A DNA stretch of 45,462 bases from NCBI GenBank assembly GCA_022826505.1, contig JAJDUQ010000036.1:1-45462 (forward strand), read 5' to 3'. Position 1 is the stretch's first letter; each line of letters opens with the position of its first letter. The position numbers and the translations under genes are program-made. Below the pieces are notes generated by a model. It was not told where the DNA came from and ran no database searches. It saw only the letters and a program-made list of their open reading frames with translations. The DNA is from Gammaproteobacteria bacterium (GTDB lineage Bacteria; Pseudomonadota; Gammaproteobacteria; HK1). Positions 37,433 through 45,462 of this stretch are shown in pieces.

Positions 37433-38194
37433 CTACCACCGCAGACGGAAGTCGTTGCGGCCCGACGGATCGCCGCCGCGCATCAGGAACAGGGTCCGCC
37501 GGGTGTGGTCCATGATGCCCTTCTCGTCGGCGAGCCGGCGGGCCAGTGCGCGGTCGAAGACCGACGTGGTGGGCATGTAGCGGAGCGTCATGCCGCGGCG
37601 TGGATGCGGAGAGCGGTTCGCTTCCGAGCCGTGCGCAAGAAAGACGTCGTGCAGCGAGATCTGACCGGCCTCCAGGACGAGGTCGACCGCCTCGCCCTCG
37701 TCGAACTCCGACTCCAGCAGCTCCTGGTTCAGGGTGAGATCGGGGCTCGCATTCGTGCGGTGGGACATCAGCCGTGCGGTCCGCTGCGAGCCTCGGATGA
37801 AGCGCAGGCAACCGTTCTCCCGGGTCGCGTCGTCGACCGCGATCCACACCGTGCAGGTCGCGAGCGGCCGGATGGGCCAGTACTCGCCGTCCTGGTGCCA
37901 CGGAGTCGCATGGCCGTTGACGGCGGGCTTTGCGAAGAAGCTCGAGTTCCACAACGCGAAGTCCGGCCCCAGCACCTGCTCGACCATGTCCAGCACCGCC
38001 GGTATCCGGGCATGGTTCAGGAACGCGAGGTCGAACGCGAGCACGTTGGGACAGTAGTTGACGTATTCCGGATGGTTCGCCAGAAGCCGGTCGTGATCCG
38101 CGCGGATCGCCTCGACGGTCGCGTCCGGCAGGCGGTAGTCGGGGACGACGAACCCGTCCTCCCGGTACTGCTCCAACTGGGTCGGCGTGAGCAT
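37433..38194 (-). CDS. phytanoyl-CoA dioxygenase (PhyH) family oxygenase
   Basis: A 253-aa Fe(II)/2-oxoglutarate oxygenase. Iron ligands are H100-x-D102 in HATPWHQDGEYWPIR and the distal His of DVFLAHGSEANRS, followed by the 2OG-binding Arg in HPRRGMTLRY. The N-terminal YREDGFVVPDYRL is typical of PhyH proteins. The family hydroxylates lipids, ectoine and many small metabolites, so no substrate is proposed. It is convergent with the Rieske gene (52 nt between stops) and runs with the amidase. Confidence 0.88.
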   Translation of the reverse strand: MLTPTQLEQYREDGFVVPDYRLPDATVEAIRADHDRLLANHPEYVNYCPNVLAFDLAFLNHARIPAVLDMVEQVLGPDFALWNSSFFAKPAVNGHATPWHQDGEYWPIRPLATCTVWIAVDDATRENGCLRFIRGSQRTARLMSHRTNASPDLTLNQELLESEFDEGEAVDLVLEAGQISLHDVFLAHGSEANRSPHPRRGMTLRYMPTTSVFDRALARRLADEKGIMDHTRRTLFLMRGGDPSGRNDFRLRW

Positions 38195-38260
38195 GTTCTT
38201 CGAATCTCCCTCGGTTGCCTCGAGCCCGGACTGGATACGAGCGTCACCGCCCCGCAGGAG

Positions 38261-39667
38261 TCAGCTCGAATCCGCGTCGAGACCGGACGGAATCCGCGTA
38301 TGCCAGTCCGTCGCCTGCTGATACGCCTGACCGATGCGAAGGGCGGTGGACTCCCGAAGCCCGCGGCAGACAATCTGCAGGGAAAGGGGCAGTCCGCCCG
38401 GAGTCATTCCGTTCGGCAGCGCGAGCGCGCAGCAGTCGACGAGGTTGATGGGCCGCGTGAAGATGGCGGCGGTGGTGCTCTGGTCGATGTCCGCGACCAC
38501 CGGGGCCGCGGTGCGGGTGGCGGGCGTGAGCACTGCGTCCACGCCGGACAGGGCCGCATCGAACTCTTGCTTGAGGACGGCCCGCTCGCGCTGGGCCTCG
38601 ATGTACGCGCGCGCCGGCATGTCGCGCCCGGGCCGGATCCGGGGTCGGATGTCGTCGTCGACCGGAAGGCTGTCGTCGTCGACGATCTCGCCGACCCACG
38701 TGTAGCCTTCCGCCGCGATGATCTTCCCCACTGCGTCGCCCATCGGCACCAGCGAAGCGGGAAGCGCCACGTCCACGATGGACGCTCCGAGGTCGGACAG
38801 GGTCGCGAGCGACGCGTCGTAGGCGGCCAGCACGTCGCCGTCGACCCCGCCGCGCTCGTGCTCCGGCATGCGGGCGAGGCGCATGCCGGCCACGCCTCGA
38901 TGAAGGTCGACGTGTGGATCGTCTTCGGGCAGGTGCCAGGTCAGGCTGTCGTGCGGATCGGAGCCCCGGATCAGCAGGTAGAGCTCCAGCGCGTCCTCGA
39001 CGGTGCGGCACATCGGTCCCGGCGTGTCGAGGGTGTGGGCGAGTGGCAGGACGCCGTGGCAGCTCACCCGTCCCAGGGTGACCTTGAGTCCGGTGAGGCC
39101 GTTCCACGCCGCGGGCAACCGGACAGAACCTCCGGTATCGGTCCCGATGGCCCACGGCACGAGGCGAGCGGCCACGCTGACGCCGGATCCGGAGCTGCTT
39201 CCACCGGGAGCACGGTGCACGTCGCCGTCCCAGGGATTCCAGGGCGTACCCATGTGACGGTTGGTTCCCCAGGAGCCCATCGCGAACTCGACGGTGCGCG
39301 TCTTGCCGATGACGATTGCGCCGGCATCCATCAGCCGGCGGGCAAGCGTCGCGGTCACCGGAGAAACCCGCGACTCCCAGACCTTGGAGCCGCCGGTCGT
39401 GATCCGGCCTTCGATGTCGATGATGTCCTTGAGCGCGATGGGCACGCCGTGAAACCGTCCGACCGCGGTTCCGGCCCGCCGGGCAAGGTCCGCCGCCCGT
39501 GCCTCGGCCCGGGCCTCGTCCCGGTACACGTCGACGAAGGCGCCGAGCCGGGGTTCGAGCCGGTCGATGCGTGCCAGCAGCGTCTCGACGAGCTGCTCCG
39601 ACGTCAGATCGCCCGCAGCCAGCGCATCCGCGGCCTCGGCCGCAGTCAGGAATTCGCAACCTTCCAC
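38261..39667 (-). CDS. amidase (amidase signature family)
   Basis: A 468-aa hydrolase of carboxamides. The Ser-cisSer-Lys triad is complete: K80 in PIALKDIIDIEG, S157 in GGSSSGSG and S181 in GTDTGGSVRLPAA, with the usual 24 residues between the serines. The GTG start at 39667 follows GAGGAGA by about nine nt; the frame's TTG at 39700 is less likely. Similar AS enzymes include aryl-acylamidases and GatA-like proteins; lack of gatB/gatC here argues for a catabolic amidase. Confidence 0.92.
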   Translation of the reverse strand: MEGCEFLTAAEAADALAAGDLTSEQLVETLLARIDRLEPRLGAFVDVYRDEARAEARAADLARRAGTAVGRFHGVPIALKDIIDIEGRITTGGSKVWESRVSPVTATLARRLMDAGAIVIGKTRTVEFAMGSWGTNRHMGTPWNPWDGDVHRAPGGSSSGSGVSVAARLVPWAIGTDTGGSVRLPAAWNGLTGLKVTLGRVSCHGVLPLAHTLDTPGPMCRTVEDALELYLLIRGSDPHDSLTWHLPEDDPHVDLHRGVAGMRLARMPEHERGGVDGDVLAAYDASLATLSDLGASIVDVALPASLVPMGDAVGKIIAAEGYTWVGEIVDDDSLPVDDDIRPRIRPGRDMPARAYIEAQRERAVLKQEFDAALSGVDAVLTPATRTAAPVVADIDQSTTAAIFTRPINLVDCCALALPNGMTPGGLPLSLQIVCRGLRESTALRIGQAYQQATDWHTRIPSGLDADSS

Positions 39668-40335
39668 TGTCCTATCTCCTCTGTCGATGTGTCTCGACAA
39701 AACGGCAGAAGTGCATGTCGAACTTCAATCTCCTGTCCACTCGCAGCACGGAGATGGCGACTGAAGAAGCGCTTTATTTCGCCGATTGACCGATCGGTTT
39801 CAGGTCCGGCTGTCAAGCCGATTCCGGACTTGTGATGATTGATCGCCGCCCAGACCTTCGTCTGCGCCGCCGCCACGTTCCCGTCCATCACATAGCCGAG
39901 CATGCATCCGACCACCAGATTTTCCGCATACTGCTCGGTGACGAATCGGACGACCCCTTCCGTGACGTACAGCGTGGCGAGCGAGTGCCTTCTGCCCTGA
40001 CGAACGACGTTGAGACGCTTGCACTCGTAGGCCAGGTAGCGCTCCCTCCCTCTGTCCACAAGGAGCGCCATGTCGATTTTCCCCTTGCTGCATGCAGAGC
40101 CGTCGGCCGCAAACCCGAACGGCTCGTACTGGTATTCCAGCCAGTGGAACAGGCGCCGGGCTCCCGGATCCTTCGACAACATGTGGACGAGGTTGATCGT
40201 GATGGCGTCCTCTTGCGGCTGACTCGGCAGCATGGCGACGCACCTGGGCCAGACCGCGGCGACACGATGCAGAAAACGGGTGTCGAGCGTTCTGAACCGG
40301 TCCGTCCACGTTGCCGGACCACCCGCCCTCGTCAC
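39646..40335 (-). CDS. PD-(D/E)xK-type putative restriction endonuclease subunit
   Basis: A 229-aa protein, last gene of the three-gene modification system. The core GKIDMALLVDRGRERYLAYE and ECKRL supplies D88 and E104-x-K106, the spacing of a PD-(D/E)xK nuclease active site; E42 or E67 may be additional ligands. The C-terminal half (NLVVGCMLGYVMDG, REI-like AAINHHKSGIG) is unassigned. Start GTG 40335 overlaps the methylase stop (GTGA), giving tight coupling; the longer frame to 40680 is an overlap artefact. Its 3' end overlaps the amidase start region by about 22 nt. Confidence 0.78.
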   Translation of the reverse strand: MTRAGGPATWTDRFRTLDTRFLHRVAAVWPRCVAMLPSQPQEDAITINLVHMLSKDPGARRLFHWLEYQYEPFGFAADGSACSKGKIDMALLVDRGRERYLAYECKRLNVVRQGRRHSLATLYVTEGVVRFVTEQYAENLVVGCMLGYVMDGNVAAAQTKVWAAINHHKSGIGLTAGPETDRSIGEIKRFFSRHLRAASGQEIEVRHALLPFCRDTSTEEIGQWKVANS

Positions 40336-43300
40336 GTCGGGCTCCGGCGGTTTCGGGTGACGGCATCCTGCAGGTCGAGCGCGATGGCGTCCGCGTCGGC
40401 CAGCGCGGTAGACCTCAGCCAGAACCGTCTGCGAGCCGGCTTGACGAGGTAGAGATGGTTGCCGATGAAGATCCGAAAATCCGGCACCAACTGGAAGTTG
40501 CCGGGAAGAGGCTGATGAACGTGTTCGGACAGCCTGGCGAGGACGGCACCGACGGACCCGTTGTCCTCCTCGGCATATTCGGCTCTTTTCCGGCCGTCCT
40601 CCAGAGTCAGGCGCAATACCGCCAGATCGGCGTTCCGAGCTTCGAGCCTGATGCCGATGGTGCAGTCGGGATCGAACCACTCCGCCATGCTTCGAATCAG
40701 TGTCTCCGCATAGGACTGGCGATCTTCCCGGTCCGCGGGCTCCCAGATGTCGGGGTACCGGTTCCGGCCTGGCTGAATGGAGGGAATGATTCGCTCAACG
40801 GTGTCGTTGACGAGAACGACCTCCTCGGCCGAAAGGCAGAAGAATTCACAAGTCAGGTGGTCGATCTCATCGAGAATCGTCCGTTCATTCCCTCGAAGGT
40901 CGAATGGTTCATCCGCGAACTCGATCATGCGGTCAACCAGGGCGACCAACGCGTCCCCAGCGGACTCGGACCGTTCGCGCTGCGGCATGTCGTCCGACGA
41001 CGGAAACGGAAGGGTCAGCAGCTCCGCCTGCTTGACTTCCGGGCGCTCCGAGCCGAACGAAGCCGTACCGTGAAATGCAAACCATGCGATCAGCCGGCTG
41101 TTGAGAAGTGCCGTCAGGAGCTTCGCACGGCATTCCTCGCCACACGGCACGACAAGGGCTTGAATGATGTCCTGGAACGTCAGCGGCGCTTCGAGATAGG
41201 TCGCCCGCAGTCGTCGTCCAACCGTGTCCACGCCTCGGGGGATCAGTACCCTCGGGCCGGAGAATCCCCGTTCGAAACCCTTCCGGTGAACAGTGCCATT
41301 CTTCCAGGGCCGCAACCCGTCGCGAGTCTGGGCCAATGCTCGAAAGGCCGAGATCGGCAGGTAGGGTGTGTTGGCGACGATGTCGCTATGCTCATATTGA
41401 TAGTTGGGATCCGAGAGACGAGCGGGATTAGCCGGTTTGAAGCCTTGGCCAATGATCCAGCCGTATCTTGACGACTGCTTTCTACGCTTGAGTTCGCGGT
41501 ACTGATCGACGAGATCCCCAAGCTTGGGAAACACCGACAGATAGTTGAACAGCTTCGACTCCGGGTCGTTCATCCACAGACGCTGCTTGAAGACAAGCGG
41601 CTCCGCCGCTGCCATGGCGGACGGGACGAGGCATTTGTCGGCGCTGCTCAGGGTAATCAGACGCTTGATCTTCAGGTTGAGATCGGCCTTGGGCGTCCAG
41701 TACTCGAACCGATAAGCCGGCGCCCTCCGGTCCGCGCGCCCGAAGACGATCAGCGCGGCAGGCCGGACGGCGCCCTCGAACAACTGGAATCTCAGGTCGG
41801 CGAAGTTGATGATGCGGAGGATGCGAACGTCGTGCACGAGACGGCTCCGCGCAGCCACTGCGTTCTTCGCATGATTGTGCAGGAAGGCCATGGCCGGCAG
41901 GAGAAATGCGACGATGCCGCCATCGCGCAGGTGCTGGAGGGACTTCCAGACGAACGCCCAAGCATCCTCCTTGCCCGGCATGGGAACGCGCTCCGCCTTG
42001 CACCACTTGACGGAAGAACGCTCTTCCCCGTCTGCCCCGCGACGGCTCGACCAAGGTGGATTGCCGATGACCACATCGGCCTGCACGTCTCTCGCGTCTT
42101 TCTCGAAGAAGTCTCGGTGGCGAAGATTTTTTCCCCAGAGTACAGGAAGGATTCGGCCACGCTTCATGAGGCGTCGGATGTCCGGCGGGCTGACCTCTTC
42201 GAGCAACGCGATGTACAACGAGAACACCGCCACCCGGACCGCGCGGCGGTCGATGTCCCATCCGTGCAATCTGGAGAGGATGCCGAGCAGGCTATCCCAG
42301 CGAATCGTCCGGGACGTCCGTGTGTCGCGCCAGTGCTCGCACAGACGCTGAAACGACCGCACCAGAAACACGCCCGAGCCGCATGCCGGGTCGAAGAAAC
42401 GGCCTGTCTCTTTCGTCTCGGCCGACACGGTGTCCCAGACCTGGGAGATCACGGTGTCGGCGAGAAACATCGGGGTGTAGTAGGCGCCTTGCGCACGGCG
42501 CTGCTTGTCGTCCTCGCCCAGGAATCGATCGTAGACGGCGCTGATCAGCTCGATGGGTATGTACTTGAAGTGGTATCCCCAGAACCTGTACTGACCGGAA
42601 TGCCCATGCATCTCCTCGCGGCCGGAACGGAAGCGGTTCAGGATGTTCAAGTGCCTCGGGGTCAAGGGTTGGTGGCCATCGTTCTCTTCGAAGGAGCATG
42701 GCGCAACGAAGAGGTCCCCGTTGAACTTTCCTCGCAGACTCTTGAACAGGCGATCCAGCGAGCCGATATCCTCCGATTGCAGGAGATCGGAAAAGCTGCG
42801 CGCGCGACCGCCCGATGCGTTCGTGAATTCCTCGGGGAGGATGATCTCCCGGTCTTCCAGCCAGGCGATGAACATGACCTGAACGAGCAATGCCTGTGCC
42901 GCATCGGAGGACAAACCGGTGTCGTCGCAGAGCAAGCGGTACGACGTGACGAGATTGCCGAGAAGAACTTGGTCGATTCGCTCGTCGGAGTGGAAATACT
43001 CGGCGTGCTCCTTCCAGAGACGACCCGACTCGGCACCGTACACGACGTCCCTGAGCATCAGGACGTCGCTCACGGCTTCGAATCCCGGGATGAGGCATCG
43101 ATCCTCGAAGTCGTGGTTCTCGCCGGAATGCGGAGTACGCGCCAGCGAGAAGGCACGTACCGTGTCGCCGGAGATAACGAGCAGAAGGCTCGCGAGACCC
43201 TGGTTCCAGAGCTTGGCGTGCAGATCGACGATCGCTGCCCGGTCGTAGTCGTCGACCGAGAGAATCGCGATGGTCGGGACCTCCTGGACGCAGAAGACCG

Positions 43301-43460
43301 CAGACGCGCCCAGCTCCGCTAGCGTCGTGCGTATCGCGCCCGCGTGCGGAGTATTTCGAACGTCGTCTGCGCGCTCGTAGAGGTCGGGAACCTTACGGAT
43401 GGAGAGGCCCAGGCGCTCCTTCCACTCCGGTTCGAGCGGCTTCGACCGTATGGTCTGCAT
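40332..43460 (-). CDS. Eco57I-type N6-adenine DNA methyltransferase
   Basis: A 1042-aa gamma-class adenine methylase. Motif X (QGAYYTP, 324-330), SAM-binding motif I (FDPACGSGVFL, 356-366) and catalytic motif IV (IGNPPW, 465-470) are all intact. The N-terminal ~320 residues resemble the helical lead of Type IIG/BREX PglX-like enzymes, but I find no PD-(D/E)xK motif there; the nuclease is the next gene. Residues ~600-800 probably recognise the target. ATG 43460 overlaps the upstream stop (TGATG). It modifies host DNA and, with the nuclease, likely restricts foreign DNA. Confidence 0.9.
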   Translation of the reverse strand: MQTIRSKPLEPEWKERLGLSIRKVPDLYERADDVRNTPHAGAIRTTLAELGASAVFCVQEVPTIAILSVDDYDRAAIVDLHAKLWNQGLASLLLVISGDTVRAFSLARTPHSGENHDFEDRCLIPGFEAVSDVLMLRDVVYGAESGRLWKEHAEYFHSDERIDQVLLGNLVTSYRLLCDDTGLSSDAAQALLVQVMFIAWLEDREIILPEEFTNASGGRARSFSDLLQSEDIGSLDRLFKSLRGKFNGDLFVAPCSFEENDGHQPLTPRHLNILNRFRSGREEMHGHSGQYRFWGYHFKYIPIELISAVYDRFLGEDDKQRRAQGAYYTPMFLADTVISQVWDTVSAETKETGRFFDPACGSGVFLVRSFQRLCEHWRDTRTSRTIRWDSLLGILSRLHGWDIDRRAVRVAVFSLYIALLEEVSPPDIRRLMKRGRILPVLWGKNLRHRDFFEKDARDVQADVVIGNPPWSSRRGADGEERSSVKWCKAERVPMPGKEDAWAFVWKSLQHLRDGGIVAFLLPAMAFLHNHAKNAVAARSRLVHDVRILRIINFADLRFQLFEGAVRPAALIVFGRADRRAPAYRFEYWTPKADLNLKIKRLITLSSADKCLVPSAMAAAEPLVFKQRLWMNDPESKLFNYLSVFPKLGDLVDQYRELKRRKQSSRYGWIIGQGFKPANPARLSDPNYQYEHSDIVANTPYLPISAFRALAQTRDGLRPWKNGTVHRKGFERGFSGPRVLIPRGVDTVGRRLRATYLEAPLTFQDIIQALVVPCGEECRAKLLTALLNSRLIAWFAFHGTASFGSERPEVKQAELLTLPFPSSDDMPQRERSESAGDALVALVDRMIEFADEPFDLRGNERTILDEIDHLTCEFFCLSAEEVVLVNDTVERIIPSIQPGRNRYPDIWEPADREDRQSYAETLIRSMAEWFDPDCTIGIRLEARNADLAVLRLTLEDGRKRAEYAEEDNGSVGAVLARLSEHVHQPLPGNFQLVPDFRIFIGNHLYLVKPARRRFWLRSTALADADAIALDLQDAVTRNRRSPT

Positions 43461-43930
43461 CAGGTCTGCTCCTGTGCCCTGCTGCTTCGCCGGACGGCGG
43501 TGGCCGGGGCCAGCGGCTCGTGAGCGGGAGACGGGTTCGATCGAAGCAGGCGGCTCTCCAACGCCGTGATCCGTGACTCAAGCGAACAGATGACGACAGC
43601 GTCGTCGACGGGAATGTCCTGGGATTCCGCGACGATCATGCAGCGATTGACCGAGAGGTCCAGCACCAGAATGCGCTTCGCCAGGACCTCCCACGGTGTC
43701 CGGTTGCAGATGTCGAAAACGCCGGAAGCCACACCTGCCAGTCGGCCGATGCGAGCACCGCAGCTCTCCGTGACCCGACGGAGCACGATCGTCGCGAGAA
43801 CATCACCGGCAGAGAAGCAGGGAGCATGCTTCCTGCCGGTCGAGAGCGCCGGCAGCACACGCCTCCAGTGGCGAAACGTCTCCTTCGAGAGACCAACGAG
43901 ATCGCGGAGCTGACCCGGAGTGTAGTCCAC
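43460..43930 (-). CDS. MerR-like helix-turn-helix protein of the modification system
   Basis: A 156-aa protein. The N-terminal YTPGQLRDLVGLSKETFRHW is a MerR-type winged HTH, followed by CFSAGDVLATIVLRRVTESC and a helical core (about 60-110). The C-terminus has a short coiled-coil-like LESRITALESRLL and a Pro/Ala/Arg tail. GTG 43930 behind AAGG is preferred to the GTG at 43939, which is too close to its ribosome site. Its stop overlaps the methylase ATG by one base. It may control the operon or bind target DNA as a specificity helper. Confidence 0.8.
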   Translation of the reverse strand: MDYTPGQLRDLVGLSKETFRHWRRVLPALSTGRKHAPCFSAGDVLATIVLRRVTESCGARIGRLAGVASGVFDICNRTPWEVLAKRILVLDLSVNRCMIVAESQDIPVDDAVVICSLESRITALESRLLRSNPSPAHEPLAPATAVRRSSRAQEQT

Positions 43931-44272
43931 GTGGTACACACCTTGTCAAAACGTTGTTTGCCACACTTTGAAGCAGGACGAGCAACATGTCAATCCTGGT
44001 GCTCTCACTTGGGTCAGGAAGTTTCGCGCCACGGTTGCGCCCCGAGCAGGTCGGATTGGCCCGGCTCAATCCGACGGTCCGCTGCCAGGGGATTCGAGAA
44101 AGCAGCGTGGAAGTCGTGTTCGACGTGGAATCTCCGTCTATCGAACCCGTGATCGGGCGTTTGCTGTGCGCGAACTCTACGCCGACACCGACTGGGGCCG
44201 GGTGGATGATCCGATCGGTCAGCTCCACAGCATCGGGAAAGATGATTGCTTCGTTCCAGGTGGCTTGGACGC
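43931..44272. other. intergenic region upstream of the modification operon, with a 9-bp inverted repeat
   Basis: About 340 nt without a convincing gene; frames on both strands (for example 43987-44430 plus) lack ribosome sites and carry unlikely compositions. GTCGGATTG (44050-44058) and CAATCCGAC (44067-44075) form a perfect 9-bp inverted repeat with an 8-nt spacer, about 120 nt upstream of the HTH gene, a good operator candidate. A consensus-like TTGACA (minus, 43949-43944) is seen, but the only -10-like hexamer would start transcription inside the HTH frame. Confidence 0.5.
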
Positions 44273-45330
44273 TCACATGTCGGGTACGGCGTCCGGACGG
44301 TCGGCCGCCAAGGCGTTCAGGTAGGCGAGGCATAGGTCGCGGGAGCGGTAGCGGCCGTGGGTCTCGGTCTCCTGCCGTTCGACGATGGGGAAGGTGGAGT
44401 ACACGTAGCGGACATGTTCCCGGCCGGTGACGCCGTAGAGGTTGAAGAACACAGCGTCGAGCCTGGCGCGGAGGCGAAGGCGGCGCTCCTCGTCCCAGCG
44501 GAAGGGCGGTCGTACTGCACCGGTCTCGTCCACGTACCCGAGGTCGCGGGCGAAGGGGGCCATGTCGTGGGCGGTGTAGGTGAGCTCCAGCACCGCGTCG
44601 CGCACGATCTCGGCCGCAGTCCGCGGGCCGAAGCGGACGGTCTCGTAGCGCTCCGGCGGCACGACGGGGAGCTGCTCGACGATGTACCAGTTGAGGCTTG
44701 TGCTATGAACCTTCTGTCGAACTACGAAATCGAAAATCGTTGCATTTAGATTCGCCGACAACAGCGGCGCACTTGCACGATAATCCTCGACTTCTTCTTC
44801 GGGGAAAATTGCCGGTATTTTGTTCCCCAGACCAACCGCCGGCACCACACTGGCAATCATCGTCCGCGCATCCGTCGCACGGGCGATGTCCCGAAATGCG
44901 ATGGTCCATTCGAGACCATCCGGAAACGATACCGCACCCGCCGGAACCCAATATTGCGGTGTCGGCAGGAAGGAAGGGTCGGCCTTCTGTTCGATCTCGA
45001 TATCGCCGCTGAGCGCCGGGTTGTGGAGATTCCGGTCGTTCACCTTGACCGACGCCGCCCGGTGGTCGAATTGGTGAATCATGCGTCCAACGTAGAGCGG
45101 CACCCACTCCCCGGCGGCGCTGTCGAAGCGATTGCTGCCGATCGGCCAAGCGCCTTCCTGCTCCTCCAGTTCCTTCCGGGTACGGAATCGACTGGAATCG
45201 TTCGTCATGTGGAACATCGTCGCGTACTTGACCGGCCAAGTCTTGACCGCCTTGCCACTGGAACGGTCGACGAGCACCGGCAGGCGCTCGTAAATCGCCG
45301 TTGTCAACTCGGCGTCCCGCCGGGGGTGCA
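44273..45330 (-). pseudogene. C-terminal fragment of a second Eco57I-type methylase/restriction protein
   Basis: About 350 residues that read as the end of a ~1200-1300-aa Eco57I-type R-M protein: target-recognition-like LTTAIYERLPVLVDRSSGKA, then WTIAFRDIARATDARTMIAS, SLNWYIVEQLPVVPPERYE and the end EHVRYVYSTFPIVERQETET. No catalytic motifs remain. The frame continues to the window edge, but beyond about 45330 it becomes a short-codon jumble (KSDVHPR...), where an insertion sequence seems to begin. It is distinct in sequence from the intact methylase. Whether a short product is made is unknown. Confidence 0.75.
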
Positions 45331-45462
45331 CGTCAGATTTGTGGTGAATTGAGAAAGGGCATGGGATGCGGTGTGGAATGGCGGGTTTTCTGTCAAGATA
45401 GAGTTTTGACAGGTTGGGAGGCCCGCCATGTCTGCGTCGATTTCGGAGCTGGAGGCACACCG
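45331..45462 (+). mobile_element. probable insertion-sequence end with start of its first gene (partial)
   Basis: The methylase homology stops abruptly near 45330. To the right, the plus strand shows a promoter-like block with an inverted repeat CTGTCAA (45391-45397) / TTGACAG (45407-45413), a GGGAGG ribosome site and ATG at about 45428 opening MSASISELEAH to the window edge. This is the pattern of an IS left end with its transposase start. The family cannot be told from 11 codons, and the terminal repeat is not defined. Base numbering here may be off by one. Confidence 0.45.

Noticed and set aside
37136..39835. 899-codon plus-strand frame across the Rieske, PhyH and amidase genes
   Set aside because: It is antisense to PhyH and the amidase; composition is a codon shadow.
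40332..43930. BREX or DISARM assignment for the methylase system
   Set aside because: No pglZ, brxC, brxL, drmA, drmB or helicase genes are present; only the methylase resembles those systems.
43919..43949. TTGACA with TACACT as promoter of the HTH gene
   Set aside because: The spacer is 19 nt and the transcription start would fall after the chosen start codon.
43987..44430. 147-codon plus-strand frame upstream of the modification operon
   Set aside because: There is no ribosome site, it overlaps the methylase remnant, and its C-terminal half is Arg/Gly-rich shadow sequence.

Overview
This is a GC-rich bacterial chromosome segment, most likely from a heterotrophic, probably marine or host-associated gammaproteobacterium. 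The left edge holds the first ~400 nt of a 16S rRNA gene (minus strand) behind a typical rrn leader: a boxA-like GCTTTTTAACA, then AATCTGTGTGGGCG, and a TTGATC-16-TATAAT promoter. The 16S 5' part and the leader look gammaproteobacterial, but I could not place the organism more finely. Next to rrn is an M23 cell-wall peptidase.

From about 3 to 16 kb lies a nitrogen / one-carbon block. It has a DUF1989-DUF1989-GcvT fusion protein; divergently an ammonium transporter with a 75-aa membrane partner; a GntR/FCD regulator; and a plus-strand run of a GlnT-like glutamine synthetase, glxB, glxC, glxD (the split glutamate-synthase-like trio also seen as N-methylglutamate synthase), a 136-aa unknown protein and a carbon-nitrogen hydrolase. 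Gene content suggests handling of ammonium, methylamine or amides. No mgdABCD is in view, and the GcvT domain is a candidate for taking the C1 unit.

From about 15 to 40 kb is a catabolic and accessory zone of short operons: an unknown 196-aa protein, a GST, a vapC toxin relic, 8-oxoguanine deaminase, two Rieske oxygenases, a 5'-truncated ArpA/HalD-type oxygenase, cystathionine beta-lyase, an SppA-like protease, ureidoglycolate lyase, choline-sulfatase, a partial leucine-degradation operon (ivd, a NYN/PIN nuclease, mccB, mccA), a coiled-coil membrane protein, a lytic-transglycosylase-like lipoprotein, a two-subunit ThDP decarboxylase, cysteine dioxygenase, an acyl-CoA dehydrogenase, a PhyH oxygenase and an amidase. 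Purine/ureide nitrogen, methylated or quaternary amines and organosulfur compounds are the common substrates.

The right end (39.6-45.5 kb) is a defence island on the minus strand. It has a tightly coupled three-gene system (MerR-like HTH protein, 1042-aa Eco57I-type N6-adenine methylase, separate PD-(D/E)xK nuclease) joined by TGATG and GTGA overlaps. Upstream is the C-terminal remnant of a second Eco57I-type methylase, cut by what looks like an insertion sequence whose first gene starts at the window edge.
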